Shown: piece by piece, positions 17,042 through 26,127 of the stretch
Position numbering within the stretch: the stretch's first letter is position 1
How the letters are laid out: the number at the start of each line of letters is the position of its first letter
Assembly: GCA_030830895.1 (NCBI GenBank)
Contig: JAURMC010000003.1
Span: 1 to 64,000, forward strand
Direction: 5' to 3'
Origin: Crocinitomicaceae bacterium
Lineage (GTDB): Bacteria > Bacteroidota > Bacteroidia > Flavobacteriales_D > Crocinitomicaceae
Length of the DNA: 64,000 nt
Program-made: the position numbers and the translations under genes
Notes under the pieces: model-generated
Databases searched by the model: none
Seen by the model: the letters and a program-made list of their open reading frames with translations, nothing else
What the model was told of the DNA's origin: nothing

Positions 17042-18406
17042 ATGTCTAAAGAAGTTTTTACACTGAAACAAGTTGCTCAATCAATTCGAAAAACATTGGA
17101 ATCAAGATATGATCGCAGCTACTGGGTTAAAGCTGAGATATACAAATTGAATCTTTTCCAAAGCGGACATGCTTTTCCAGAGCTTGTTCAACGAACAGAT
17201 GGTAAGATTGTCGCAAATTTAAATGGTGTTATTTGGAAAACAAACTACCTTAAAATTTCTAAACAATTCGAAGCTGAGGTCAAAGAACCCTTTGGTGAAG
17301 GAAAAGAAATGTTGATGTTAATTAAAATCACCTTTAGTGAAGTATATGGACTAAGCCTTCAAATCTCTGACATAGATCCAAGTTATTCCTTGGGGGCGCT
17401 TCATAAACTAAAACTAGAAACCATAGAAACGCTCAATAAATTGGGAATCCTACAAAAAAACCAACTACTTTCTTTTGAATTACCGAAACGAATTGCAGTA
17501 ATTTCTACCAAATCAAGTAAAGGGCTCTCTGACTTCATGCAGGTATTAACCTCATCAAGTCATAAATTCGGAGTTAACACCTTTTTATTTAACGCAACTG
17601 TTCAAGGAGATCAGGCGGTGGATTCTATTTTGTCTGCACTTCAAAAAATTGAACGTCTTCGTAATTATTTTGATGCAGTTGTAATAGTTCGAGGAGGGGG
17701 TGCTGAAGTGGGTATGTCCTGCTATGACGATTTCAATCTTTGTAAACGCATAGCAGAATTTCCAATTCCAATCATGTGTGGAATTGGGCATTCAACAAAT
17801 CTCACAGTTGCAGAGATGGTTGCTTTTTCTCACGCCATTACTCCGTCTGTTTTGGCATCTGATTTATTACAAGTGTTTGAATTAAAGCTATTTGAGCTTC
17901 AAAATTTTATTTCAAGCCTAACACGAGCTCAAATCAGACTGTTAACCAATTCAAAAAACACCTTTAACCAAACCGTTTCTAAAATTAACGGTGTTACCAA
18001 GTGGCGTTTTGAACGTATTCATAACCACCTGAAAAGGCTTGAACTGCAAAGTTTTGAAGAAACTAAAAGAACATTGAATTCACGTCAAGACATTATCTCT
18101 TCCTTTTCATTGGTTATTCATAGACTTGTAAATCGATCACAACAGCAGGAGTATCATAGACACACGATGCTTAAACAACAGCTGGTTTTTACGCTAGAAC
18201 GTGAATTAGTAAGAAAGAACACGAATTTAGACTCATTTGAAAAACAAGTTCAATTGATGAGTCCTATGGCTATATTAGCACGCGGATTTGCAATTGCGCG
18301 AAGCAATGGAAAGGCCATACAATCAAAAAATGCACTTCACCAAGGTGCCTTAATTCAAATTGAACTAATAGACGGTACCGCTGAAGCAGAAGTAAAATCA
18401 ACCTAG
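17042..18406 (+). CDS. xseA: Exodeoxyribonuclease VII large subunit
   Basis: ExoVII degrades single-stranded DNA from both ends. The 454 residues include an N-terminal OB-fold (1-110; YWVKAEIYKLN through LQISDIDPSYSLG) and the catalytic domain with KRIAVISTKSSKGLSDF, VVIVRGGGAEVGMSCYDD, GIGHSTNLTVAEMVAF and HAITPSVLASDL. A long coiled coil follows (270-410) and then the C-terminal SPMAILARGFAIARSNG. Canonical enzymes read GHETD where this reads GHSTN, a form I believe is usual in flavobacterial XseA. No small xseB gene follows; the next gene is rnpA 22 bases on. Confidence 0.93.
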   Translation: MSKEVFTLKQVAQSIRKTLESRYDRSYWVKAEIYKLNLFQSGHAFPELVQRTDGKIVANLNGVIWKTNYLKISKQFEAEVKEPFGEGKEMLMLIKITFSEVYGLSLQISDIDPSYSLGALHKLKLETIETLNKLGILQKNQLLSFELPKRIAVISTKSSKGLSDFMQVLTSSSHKFGVNTFLFNATVQGDQAVDSILSALQKIERLRNYFDAVVIVRGGGAEVGMSCYDDFNLCKRIAEFPIPIMCGIGHSTNLTVAEMVAFSHAITPSVLASDLLQVFELKLFELQNFISSLTRAQIRLLTNSKNTFNQTVSKINGVTKWRFERIHNHLKRLELQSFEETKRTLNSRQDIISSFSLVIHRLVNRSQQQEYHRHTMLKQQLVFTLERELVRKNTNLDSFEKQVQLMSPMAILARGFAIARSNGKAIQSKNALHQGALIQIELIDGTAEAEVKST

Positions 18407-18414
18407 GATTTACC

Positions 18415-18422
18415 TACTTTTG
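18415..18422 (+). promoter_or_regulatory. Putative -7 box for rnpA-ctpA
   Basis: TACTTTTG is a perfect TAnnTTTG match ending 5 bases before the rnpA ATG (18428), so a transcript from it would be essentially leaderless. No -33 TTG is visible. Confidence 0.45.
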
Positions 18423-18427
18423 TATCT

Positions 18428-18802
18428 ATGGACGAAACCCTCGGAAAGGTAAATCGAATTTTCTTAAAAAAGGAAATTGACCATGTATTGACAACGAAAG
18501 AAAAGGTGCGTGTATTTCCTTTTTTATCACATGTTTCAATTGAGAAGAGCGAAACCCCGAGTTTTGCAGTTTTAATAAGCGTTCCGAAAAAGAGAATAAA
18601 AAAGGCACATGATCGAAATAGAATCAAACGGCTAATTCGCGAAAGCCTTCGAAAAGAAAAAGCGCCCTTGTTGACGAGAGCGAATTCTCAAAACTGTAAA
18701 ATTCTATTTAGTATCGTTTATCTTTGGGAAGAAATCCCGGTTGATGAACTCATTGAGCAAAAAATGAAAAAATTAATATCCCGAATATGCGAACTTTCTT
18801 AA
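18428..18802 (+). CDS. rnpA: Ribonuclease P protein component
   Basis: RnpA is the basic protein cofactor that helps RNase P RNA process tRNA 5' ends. The 124-residue length is typical. Signature features are AVLISVPKKRIKKAHDRNRIKRLIRE (residues about 48-73, the RNR motif region) and a high content of Lys and Arg. As in many Bacteroidota it is not next to rpmH; instead its last 16 bases overlap the start of a CtpA-type protease gene. The ATG is only 5 bases from a -7-like box. Confidence 0.93.
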   Translation: MDETLGKVNRIFLKKEIDHVLTTKEKVRVFPFLSHVSIEKSETPSFAVLISVPKKRIKKAHDRNRIKRLIRESLRKEKAPLLTRANSQNCKILFSIVYLWEEIPVDELIEQKMKKLISRICELS

Positions 18803-20424
18803 CTCAGATCCTTTTTTGTTTTTCTCTACTGTTTTTCGGCACGTTCTATGGGCAATCAGAGTCTTTTGAAGAACTTAAAAGCTTAGAGCTCATGGATCAA
18901 ATTTATGAGCATCTTGACTTGTATTTCGTAGACGAGATTGCGCACGGAAAATTATCAAAAACAGCCATCGATGCCATGCTCAAAGAGCTTGATCCATACA
19001 CTGTATATTATCATGAAGCGAACATCGAAGATTATCGATTAATGACAACGGGACAATACGGGGGAATCGGCGCCTTAATCGGTAGCCTGGATAATGAAAT
19101 TTACATAACCGACCCGTATGAAGGAAATCCCGCCCAAAAAGCGGGCTTACAGGCAGGTGATAAAATTATACGAATTGATAGGAAGCCAATTTCAGGTAAG
19201 TCGGTAGAGGAAGCTTCGAATGCGCTCAAAGGACCCAAGGGTACGACTGTTAGTTTAGAATTTGAGCGCAATGGGCAGATATTAACTCTTGAAATCGTTC
19301 GTGATGAAATTAAAATTCCCGATATTCCTTATTCAGGAATGTTAACCGCTTCAACTGGGTACATATCTCTAAGCAGTTTTACCCAAACAGCTGGAGAAGA
19401 AGTTAAAAAAAATATTCTAGACCTTCAAGCAAAAGGAATGACCAATATGATTCTAGATTTGAGAGGCAATGGAGGTGGGCTTTTGATGGAAGCGGTTAAA
19501 ATAGTGGGCTTTTTTGTGCCAAAAGGTCAAATCGTGGTAACCACTAAAGGTCGTTCAAAGCAAGAGAACATGGTATATAAAACTATGGAAGCGCCCATTG
19601 CCGAAAATTTACCTCTTGTAGTATTAATCGATGAAGGCAGTGCTTCAGCCAGTGAAATTGTGGCTGGCGCCTTGCAGGACTTAGACCGAGCGGTAGTGGT
19701 TGGAAAAACCAGTTATGGTAAAGGGTTGGTGCAACGGACGTTTGACCTGAAATACGGCTCCAAAATGAAACTAACCATCGCAAAATACTATACGCCTTCA
19801 GGTCGATGTGTACAGCGGTTAGAATATTATGACGATGCAAATGGTGGAAAGCCAAGGATTATAGCAGATAGCCTTTTGCAAAAATTTAATACAAAAAATG
19901 GCAGAATAGTCATAGATGGAAGGGGGATTGAGCCTGATATAAAAATTGAAGATTCTGTATACAGTGATTATACTCGCGCATTACTTGCAAAACATCACAT
20001 ATTTCATTACGCAAGTGCCTACCGAAATACCCATCCCTCAATTCCATCGGCAGAAACTTTTGAATTATCCAATGAGGAATTAGAAGAATTTCATACCTAC
20101 CTGATGAGTAAGGGATATGTCTATATCTCTCCTGAGTTAAGAGCATTAGAACGCATTAAAGAAGCATTGGAAAAGAAAGAACAATTCAATGTGGTTTCAG
20201 GAGAATTTTCCGCATTAAATGATCGTTTGATAAAAGCTTCGAATGGTTATTTTGAAAATAATAAAACGGAAATTAAAGGCCTATTAACCCAAGAAATTAT
20301 TGGACGTTATTATTTTCAGAAAGGAAAACTGATTTATGCCTTTAAATCTGATGAGGTGGTTATTGAAGGTTTAGAAATACTAGCCAACGAAAAGGGATAT
20401 AAATCAACCTTACATATTAAATAA
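18787..20424 (+). CDS. C-terminal processing (S41, CtpA/Tsp-type) peptidase
   Basis: A 545-residue exported serine protease. The signal peptide MRTFLTQILFCFSLLFFGTFYG ends near residue 22. A PDZ domain lies at about 85-170 (GGIGALIGSLDNEIYITDPYEG, AGLQAGDKIIRIDRKPI). In the S41 core the nucleophile is S287 in GSASASEIVAG and the Lys base is K312 in TSYGKGLVQ. GYISLSSFTQ and LDLRGNGGGLL are conserved core motifs. The C-terminal 150 residues are an additional helical region found in Bacteroidota homologues. Likely periplasmic, trimming or degrading envelope proteins. The start overlaps rnpA by 16 bases, suggesting co-transcription and coupling. Confidence 0.93.
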   Translation: MRTFLTQILFCFSLLFFGTFYGQSESFEELKSLELMDQIYEHLDLYFVDEIAHGKLSKTAIDAMLKELDPYTVYYHEANIEDYRLMTTGQYGGIGALIGSLDNEIYITDPYEGNPAQKAGLQAGDKIIRIDRKPISGKSVEEASNALKGPKGTTVSLEFERNGQILTLEIVRDEIKIPDIPYSGMLTASTGYISLSSFTQTAGEEVKKNILDLQAKGMTNMILDLRGNGGGLLMEAVKIVGFFVPKGQIVVTTKGRSKQENMVYKTMEAPIAENLPLVVLIDEGSASASEIVAGALQDLDRAVVVGKTSYGKGLVQRTFDLKYGSKMKLTIAKYYTPSGRCVQRLEYYDDANGGKPRIIADSLLQKFNTKNGRIVIDGRGIEPDIKIEDSVYSDYTRALLAKHHIFHYASAYRNTHPSIPSAETFELSNEELEEFHTYLMSKGYVYISPELRALERIKEALEKKEQFNVVSGEFSALNDRLIKASNGYFENNKTEIKGLLTQEIIGRYYFQKGKLIYAFKSDEVVIEGLEILANEKGYKSTLHIK

Positions 20425-20432
20425 AGAGTGCA

Positions 20433-21890
20433 TTGAAGTTTTTTAAGCAACACTTAGATTCTTTTTACTTCTTTTTAAGTCTTGGTTTCTTAATTGGCTT
20501 GACATGTAGTAAGTTTTTGATGTCTGTGTCACTCATTTTACATGCGCTTATTTTTATTCTCGCTGGTAATTACGTGCTATTTATAAAACGGCTTCAATCA
20601 AATCAATGGCTTTTTTTACTACTCGCTTTTTGGGGTATCCATGCCCTAAGCCTACTATGGACTTCGGATTTACATGAAGGGTGGAATGCACTCCGAGTTC
20701 GGATTTCCATGGTTTCATTACCTCTGCTTTACATTGGAACCTTACCTTTTAACCCTAGGGTCCTTAATCGATACGTCCTTATATTAATGCTCACGATTAC
20801 CGTAGTGATAAGTTTAAATGTGCTTCATTATTGGTATTTACAACGACAAAATCTTGCCTTAGACATCCGTCAACTTAGCTGGTTTGGTTCTCACATTCGG
20901 TTTGGAATTTTGGTGGTATTTTCAGGAATCTTGGCTTTTAATTTATGGAAAAACAAATTGCTTTCAACGTTTTGGTTAATGGCTTATTTAGTATTAATTG
21001 GAATGTATACCCTCTATAGTCAAACGCTTAGCGCATACATTAGCGCATTGTTTGTATTGTTAGTCATCGCATATGATGTTATCAAGCCGACCAATTACTC
21101 CCGGATAATTGGGGTCGGGGTTATTGTGTTTATTGGGGTTTTGGGAGCACTGATTATAAATATTATTGCCACCCCTAGTAACACTTGTGGGTCCTTTACC
21201 TCTTCGGAAGAAGCCATCAAAGCTTGGTCCTTACGCTCTGATTTACCGATGGATTTATTAGACCGTAAAGGACAACGCATCATGCGAACTGCTGAACGTT
21301 ATTTATGTGATAAAGGAGAATCACTTACAGGAAAATCGATACAAAATCTAAGTCAACAAGATATATTAAATATTGAAAACGGCTTTACCAGTGAACATTC
21401 CGCTAGAGGAGGCCTATTAAGTCGCATCGAAGAAATAAGATTTGAGCTGCATGAGGCAACGGATCCTAATAACCATTCTCTGTTGCAGCGTTTAGAATAT
21501 TGGAAAACTGCATTGGCTGTGATAAATGACCATCCATTGATTGGAGTTGGAATTGGAGATATCAATCGTGAAATGAATAATAAATATAAGGAAACAGGTT
21601 CGTTGCTTACCCCTGAAAATCGACACCGTAGCCACAACATGTATTTAACTACTTGGATGGGAGTTGGAGTGCTTGGGATATTGATAATGTTATGGGGTAT
21701 AGGTTATTTCGGATGGATTGGATACAAAGAACATCAACCAATGCTTCTTGCATTTTGTGCCATTGTATTCACTACCATGTGCTTAGAAGATAGTTTTGAA
21801 ACCCAAGCAGGGTCTTCATTCGTGGGGTTTTTTATAGCGCTTCTTTGCGGACGAGAAGGTAGGGCAGCGTGGACCACTAAAAATTACTAA
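20433..21890 (+). CDS. O-antigen ligase/Wzy-like membrane protein
   Basis: A 485-residue polytopic membrane protein with about ten hydrophobic helices and one large extracytoplasmic loop (about 250-385). The Wzy_C-type signature is the segment LQRLEYWKTALAVINDHP followed by LIGVGIGDIN and HRSHNMYLTTWMGVGVLG. Such proteins polymerise or ligate lipid-linked glycans on the outer face of the inner membrane. The only start that keeps the first helix is TTG at 20433; the first in-frame ATG (20520) falls inside helix 1. It lies 8 bases after the S41 protease gene. Whether it acts on O-antigen, another polysaccharide or a glycoprotein cannot be told. Confidence 0.85.
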   Translation: MKFFKQHLDSFYFFLSLGFLIGLTCSKFLMSVSLILHALIFILAGNYVLFIKRLQSNQWLFLLLAFWGIHALSLLWTSDLHEGWNALRVRISMVSLPLLYIGTLPFNPRVLNRYVLILMLTITVVISLNVLHYWYLQRQNLALDIRQLSWFGSHIRFGILVVFSGILAFNLWKNKLLSTFWLMAYLVLIGMYTLYSQTLSAYISALFVLLVIAYDVIKPTNYSRIIGVGVIVFIGVLGALIINIIATPSNTCGSFTSSEEAIKAWSLRSDLPMDLLDRKGQRIMRTAERYLCDKGESLTGKSIQNLSQQDILNIENGFTSEHSARGGLLSRIEEIRFELHEATDPNNHSLLQRLEYWKTALAVINDHPLIGVGIGDINREMNNKYKETGSLLTPENRHRSHNMYLTTWMGVGVLGILIMLWGIGYFGWIGYKEHQPMLLAFCAIVFTTMCLEDSFETQAGSSFVGFFIALLCGREGRAAWTTKNY

Positions 21891-21895
21891 TTTCG
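21888..21895 (+). promoter_or_regulatory. Putative -7 box for gldA-tyrS
   Basis: TAATTTCG, one mismatch from TAnnTTTG, lies over the stop of the previous gene and ends 5 bases before the gldA ATG at 21901. Confidence 0.4.
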
Positions 21896-21900
21896 CACGT

Positions 21901-22803
21901 ATGTCAATTGAAGTTAAGCATCTAAGTAAGTTTTTTGGTGAGCAAGCCGCGGTCAACGACATTTCTTTTGAAATTGGCAAAGGTGAAATTGTTGCTTTTT
22001 TAGGCCCTAATGGTGCTGGTAAGTCCACCACCATGAAAATGATTACCGGATATATACCACCAAGTTCAGGTTTAATTAAAGTGAATGATATAACCGTAGA
22101 TGTGGATGATCTAGAAACTCGGAAAATTATCGGCTACCTTCCAGAGAACAACCCCTTATATCTTGATATGTATGTTAAAGAATATCTTCATTTTGTAGGG
22201 TCAATTTATAAAATATCCCAATTAAAAAACCGAGTTAAGGAAATGATTCAAATGGTTGGGTTGGAACTAGAACAACATAAGAAGATCGGGGCTCTTTCCA
22301 AAGGGTATAAGCAACGGGTAGGGCTTGCACAGGCATTTATTCATGACCCTAAAGTCCTAATTTTAGATGAACCAACCTCGGGGCTTGACCCTAATCAGTT
22401 AGTCGAAATTCGAGAATTAATAAAAACCATTGGGAAAGAAAAAACCATAATGCTTTCCACACATATTATGCAAGAAGTTGAAGCAATTTGCGATCGTGTA
22501 ATTATTATTAATAAGGGGAAAATTGTTGCGAATAATAATCAGCAATACTTAGATTCAAGGCCGGAAGTGCAGACGATATATATTGAATTTGAAGGTCCAG
22601 TAAGCAATCAAGTGCTTTCAAAAATAACGGGTGTCACCACGGTTAAGTCTTTAGATAAAGGGTGGTTAATTGAAGGGAATTCAGACCAAGATCTTCGGAA
22701 GAATGTATCTAAAAAAGCTCAAGAAGCGGGGTGGTTAATTTTGACCTTGAAACTAGAGAAAAAAAGCTTAGAGACTGTATTCAAGGAACTAACAAAAAAC
22801 TAG
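21901..22803 (+). CDS. gldA: ABC transporter ATP-binding protein, gliding-motility GldA type
   Basis: A 300-residue ATPase with Walker A GPNGAGKST (35-43), the signature LSKGYKQRVGLAQA (about 134-147), Walker B VLILDEPTSGLDP (about 154-166) and switch His in MLSTHIMQE. GYLPENNPLYLDMYVKEYLHF and the overall length match Flavobacterium GldA, which works with GldF and GldG membrane proteins in gliding motility. Those partners are not in this window; in Flavobacterium gldA is also separate from gldFG. A generic ABC exporter ATPase is the alternative. It is followed 1 base later by tyrS. Confidence 0.82.
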   Translation: MSIEVKHLSKFFGEQAAVNDISFEIGKGEIVAFLGPNGAGKSTTMKMITGYIPPSSGLIKVNDITVDVDDLETRKIIGYLPENNPLYLDMYVKEYLHFVGSIYKISQLKNRVKEMIQMVGLELEQHKKIGALSKGYKQRVGLAQAFIHDPKVLILDEPTSGLDPNQLVEIRELIKTIGKEKTIMLSTHIMQEVEAICDRVIIINKGKIVANNNQQYLDSRPEVQTIYIEFEGPVSNQVLSKITGVTTVKSLDKGWLIEGNSDQDLRKNVSKKAQEAGWLILTLKLEKKSLETVFKELTKN

Positions 22804-22804
22804 G

Positions 22805-24076
22805 ATGAATTTTATTGAAGAAATGAAATGGCGAGGGATGATTCACGATATCATGCCTGGTACCGAGGAGGCCTTAAGCAAAGGGATGCGGAGTGGATAT
22901 ATCGGGTTTGACCCAACGGCGGATTCTTTACACATCGGAAGTTTAGTTCAAATCATGACGCTCGTACATTTTCAGCGAGCGGGTCATAAACCTATTGCCT
23001 TAGTTGGAGGGGCTACAGGAATGGTAGGAGACCCCTCTGGAAAATCTCATGAGCGAAATTTATTAGATAAAGAAACCTTAGATTATAATATCAAGGGAGT
23101 TAAAAAACAACTCAAACAATTTTTGGATTTTGATGGGCCAAATGCGGCAGAACTTGTAAATAACTACGATTGGTTTAAACAACTATCGTTTTTAGATTTC
23201 ATTCGGGATATTGGTAAACACATCAGTGTAAATTACATGTTGGCTAAAGATTCAGTTAAAAATCGTTTAGAAACAGGTATGTCGTTCACCGAGTTTTCTT
23301 ATCAATTGGTTCAAGGATTTGATTTTTATTATCTCAACCAACATAAAAACTGCATTGTGCAGCTCGGAGGTTCAGACCAATGGGGAAATATCGTTACTGG
23401 AACCGAGCTCATTCGTAGAAAATCAGGCGGGGAAGCCTACGCAGTGACAACACCGCTGATCAAGAAAGCTGATGGAAGTAAATTCGGGAAAACGGAAGGC
23501 GGAAATGTTTGGTTATCGAAAGAACGCACAAGTCCATATAAATTTTATCAATATTGGCTAAATACAAGTGATGCAGATGCACAGAATTACATTCGAATAT
23601 TCACATTATTATCTAAATCCGAAATTGAACATCTAGAAATCCAACATCAAGAAGCCCCCCATTTACGAATCCTGCAAAAGTCTCTCGCTGAAGATATTAC
23701 AATACGTGTGCATGGAGAAAAAGAACTTAAAGCAGCAATTAATGCCTCTGAGATCCTGTTTGGCAAAGCAACCAAGGAGAGCCTACAGCAGCTTTCAACA
23801 GAAGATTTCTTAGCAGTTTTTGAAGGCGTTCCACAAGCCATTGTATCGAAATCCTTAATCCGGGATGGGTTAACAATCATTGATGCCTTGGTAAAAGAAA
23901 CAGGTTTTCTCTCATCAAATGGAGAAGCGCGACGTGAATTAAAAGCCAATGCAATATCTGTAAACAAGGAAAAAGTTGATGAATCATTTTTTTTAAATGA
24001 AAGTCATTTGTTAAATAATCAGTTTGTCTTGTTGGGTAAAGGAAAAAAAACCAACTTTATTCTCCGATGCCAGTAA
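22805..24076 (+). CDS. tyrS: Tyrosyl-tRNA synthetase
   Basis: Charges tRNA-Tyr. The 423-residue length matches bacterial TyrRS. The class I HIGH motif appears as HIGS in DPTADSLHIGSLVQ (about residues 34-47), and the KMSKS loop as KFGKT in KADGSKFGKTEGG (about 230). YQLVQGFDFYYLNQH and QLGGSDQWGNIVTG line the tyrosine pocket. A C-terminal S4 domain (about 355-423) is visible in FLSSNGEARRELKANAISVNKEKV. It starts 1 base after gldA and probably shares its transcript. Confidence 0.97.
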   Translation: MNFIEEMKWRGMIHDIMPGTEEALSKGMRSGYIGFDPTADSLHIGSLVQIMTLVHFQRAGHKPIALVGGATGMVGDPSGKSHERNLLDKETLDYNIKGVKKQLKQFLDFDGPNAAELVNNYDWFKQLSFLDFIRDIGKHISVNYMLAKDSVKNRLETGMSFTEFSYQLVQGFDFYYLNQHKNCIVQLGGSDQWGNIVTGTELIRRKSGGEAYAVTTPLIKKADGSKFGKTEGGNVWLSKERTSPYKFYQYWLNTSDADAQNYIRIFTLLSKSEIEHLEIQHQEAPHLRILQKSLAEDITIRVHGEKELKAAINASEILFGKATKESLQQLSTEDFLAVFEGVPQAIVSKSLIRDGLTIIDALVKETGFLSSNGEARRELKANAISVNKEKVDESFFLNESHLLNNQFVLLGKGKKTNFILRCQ

Positions 24077-24122
24077 CTCTTTCGTGGCACAATCATTGAT
24101 GCGGTAATTTAAAATCTTTGCT

Positions 24123-24914
24123 ATGAGAACAAGCATTTATATTATTGGACTTTTGTTTACTTGCATCTTATTACTTTCTTCAAGCAACACCTCGGAATAT
24201 CCCGAAATTAAAAATGAATCCTTCCAGATTGGCGAAAAACTAAGATATCGAATTAGTTTTGGTTTTATAGATGCTGGCGAAGCAACACTTGAAACCAAAT
24301 ACACCGATAAGAAAGGCGATAGTAGAAGTTTATATCATGTTGTTGGGATTGGAAAAACCTTAGGCGCATTTAATTCCGTTTTTAAAGTGGATGACCGTTA
24401 TGAATCCTATATCGACAAAAAAAGCATTATGCCATGGTATTTCGTACGACGTGTGGACGAAGGAGGATATAAAATAAAGCAAGATTATACATTCAAACAC
24501 AACATAGAGAAAGTGGATAACGGGAAAGGTAAAACCTTCAAAACACCTATGGGTGTACAAGATATGATCTCCTGTTTTTACCATGCCCGCACCCTTGATT
24601 TTAAAAACATAAAAAAAGGAAAGGTATTCTCTATCCCATGTTTTATGGATGATGAACTCTTTATATTAAAAATCAAGTACAAAGAGGATGAAGAAATAAA
24701 AATTCGCAAAGGAACTTTTCGCTGCATGCGATTTGTTCCAGTGGTTCAAACTGGAAGGTATTTCAAACATGAAGAAGATGTTAGCTTTTGGATTACCAAG
24801 GATAAAAACAGAATTCCGATTTTAGTAAAAGCAAAAATTCCAGTAGGAAACATAAAGATGCACCTTGTTGGATGGTATGGCCTTAAAAACGAATTAAGCA
24901 GTAAGATTAAATAA
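24123..24914 (+). CDS. DUF3108 secreted protein
   Basis: A 263-residue exported protein. The N terminus has a signal-like helix ([17 protein letters not shown]). The DUF3108 signature is [21 protein letters not shown] (about 38-58), followed by repeated beta strands and a conserved Cys-containing [11 protein letters not shown]. These are usually periplasmic or lipid-attached beta proteins of unknown role in Gram-negatives. An imperfect -7 box (AATCTTTG, 24113-24120) is 2 bases before the ATG. Its 3' end overlaps convergent queA by 8 bases. Confidence 0.85.
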   Translation: MRTSIYIIGLLFTCILLLSSSNTSEYPEIKNESFQIGEKLRYRISFGFIDAGEATLETKYTDKKGDSRSLYHVVGIGKTLGAFNSVFKVDDRYESYIDKKSIMPWYFVRRVDEGGYKIKQDYTFKHNIEKVDNGKGKTFKTPMGVQDMISCFYHARTLDFKNIKKGKVFSIPCFMDDELFILKIKYKEDEEIKIRKGTFRCMRFVPVVQTGRYFKHEEDVSFWITKDKNRIPILVKAKIPVGNIKMHLVGWYGLKNELSSKIK

Positions 24915-25965
24915 TTAGCATGGCGTCTCCATACGAATAGAATCGGTACTTTTCTTTAATGGCTTCATGATAGGCCTCCATCATTAATTCGTGACCCATA
25001 AACGCCGAAATCATCATTAATAGTGTAGATAAAGGCGTGTGAAAATTTGTAATTAAGCAATCTGCAACCATAAAATCATAAGGGGGAAAAATAAATTTGT
25101 TAGTCCATCCGTCGAATGGTTTTAACATTCCCTCGGTTGATACAGATGATTCAATTGCGCGAACACTAGTTGTTCCAATAGCACAAATCTTTTTCTTGTT
25201 GCGCTTGGCCTCATTTACAATATTCACGGCTTTTTCTGAGATAATTACTTGCTCTGAATCCATTTTATGCTTGGTAAGGTCCTCCACTTCTACAGAACGA
25301 AACGTTCCCAATCCAACGTGAAGAGTTAACTCCGCAAAATTGACTCCTTTTAATTCTAAACGCTTTAACAATTCTCGAGAGAAATGTAATCCCGCTGTTG
25401 GAGCGGCAACAGCTCCTTCCTCCTTTGCGAAGATCGTTTGATACATTTCCTCATCCATTGGCTCAACCTCTCGTTTAATATATTTTGGGAGGGGTGTTTC
25501 GCCAAGTGATGTAATTATCTTCTTAAATTCTTCATATGGCCCATCAAATAAAAAACGGAGGGTTCGTCCACGCGAAGTCGTATTGTCTATAACCTCAGCT
25601 ACTAATGAATCATCTTCACCAAAATACAATTTATTTCCAATGCGTATTTTTCTAGCCGGATCGACTAAAACATCCCACAAAAAGCTTTCTCGGTTCAATT
25701 CTCGGAGCAAAAACACCTCAATTTTAGCCCCTGTTTTTTCTTTATTACCGTACATCCGAGCAGGGAATACTCGAGTATTGTTTAAAATCATCACATCGCC
25801 CTCATCAAAATAAGAAAGAACATCCTTAAATAACTTATGCTCAATCTTACGGGTTTTACGATTAATTACCATGAGACGACACTCATCACGATTTTCTGAA
25901 GGATATTCTGCGATTAATTCTTGGGGAAGGTCGAAGTTAAACTCCGACAATTTCATTTTACTCAT
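24907..25965 (-). CDS. queA: S-adenosylmethionine:tRNA ribosyltransferase-isomerase
   Basis: QueA transfers and rearranges the ribose of AdoMet onto preQ1-modified tRNA to give epoxyqueuosine. The 352 residues match the family, with N-terminal [23 protein letters not shown], then [47 protein letters not shown] and [19 protein letters not shown]. The start could be at 25965 or three codons on (25956). A perfect -7 box lies 17 bases upstream. Other queuosine genes are not in the window. Confidence 0.96.
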   Translation of the reverse strand: MSKMKLSEFNFDLPQELIAEYPSENRDECRLMVINRKTRKIEHKLFKDVLSYFDEGDVMILNNTRVFPARMYGNKEKTGAKIEVFLLRELNRESFLWDVLVDPARKIRIGNKLYFGEDDSLVAEVIDNTTSRGRTLRFLFDGPYEEFKKIITSLGETPLPKYIKREVEPMDEEMYQTIFAKEEGAVAAPTAGLHFSRELLKRLELKGVNFAELTLHVGLGTFRSVEVEDLTKHKMDSEQVIISEKAVNIVNEAKRNKKKICAIGTTSVRAIESSVSTEGMLKPFDGWTNKFIFPPYDFMVADCLITNFHTPLSTLLMMISAFMGHELMMEAYHEAIKEKYRFYSYGDAMLII

Positions 25966-25982
25966 ATATTCTAAATTGTTTG

Positions 25983-25990
25983 CAAAGATA
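25983..25990 (-). promoter_or_regulatory. -7 box for queA
   Basis: Reverse-strand TATCTTTG, perfect TAnnTTTG, 17 bases before the queA ATG. A TTG occurs 21 bases further upstream (26014-26012), two more than the ideal spacing. The remaining bases up to 26127 show no gene or convincing structure. Confidence 0.55.
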
Positions 25991-26127
25991 CAACCCTTAA
26001 ATAGGGTTTGTCAAGTTTTCATGCATGTATTTTAAATTCCATTCTATTTTGCTAATTAAGACTATAAAGTACGTGTATTGTTAGGGATCCTATTGATAAG
26101 GTTAATTTAGTGTGAAATAGCCGTCCT

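Noticed and set aside
16955-17080. N-terminal extension of prs
   Set aside because: It crosses the perfect prs promoter and the divergent xseA start and has no Prs-like sequence.
17780-17830. GHSTN in place of GHETD in XseA as an inactive enzyme
   Set aside because: I recall this form as usual in flavobacterial XseA, so it is not evidence of loss.
25991-26127. Possible small RNA or gene between queA and the LysM gene
   Set aside because: No hairpin with a T-run and no coding signal; ordinary promoter region.
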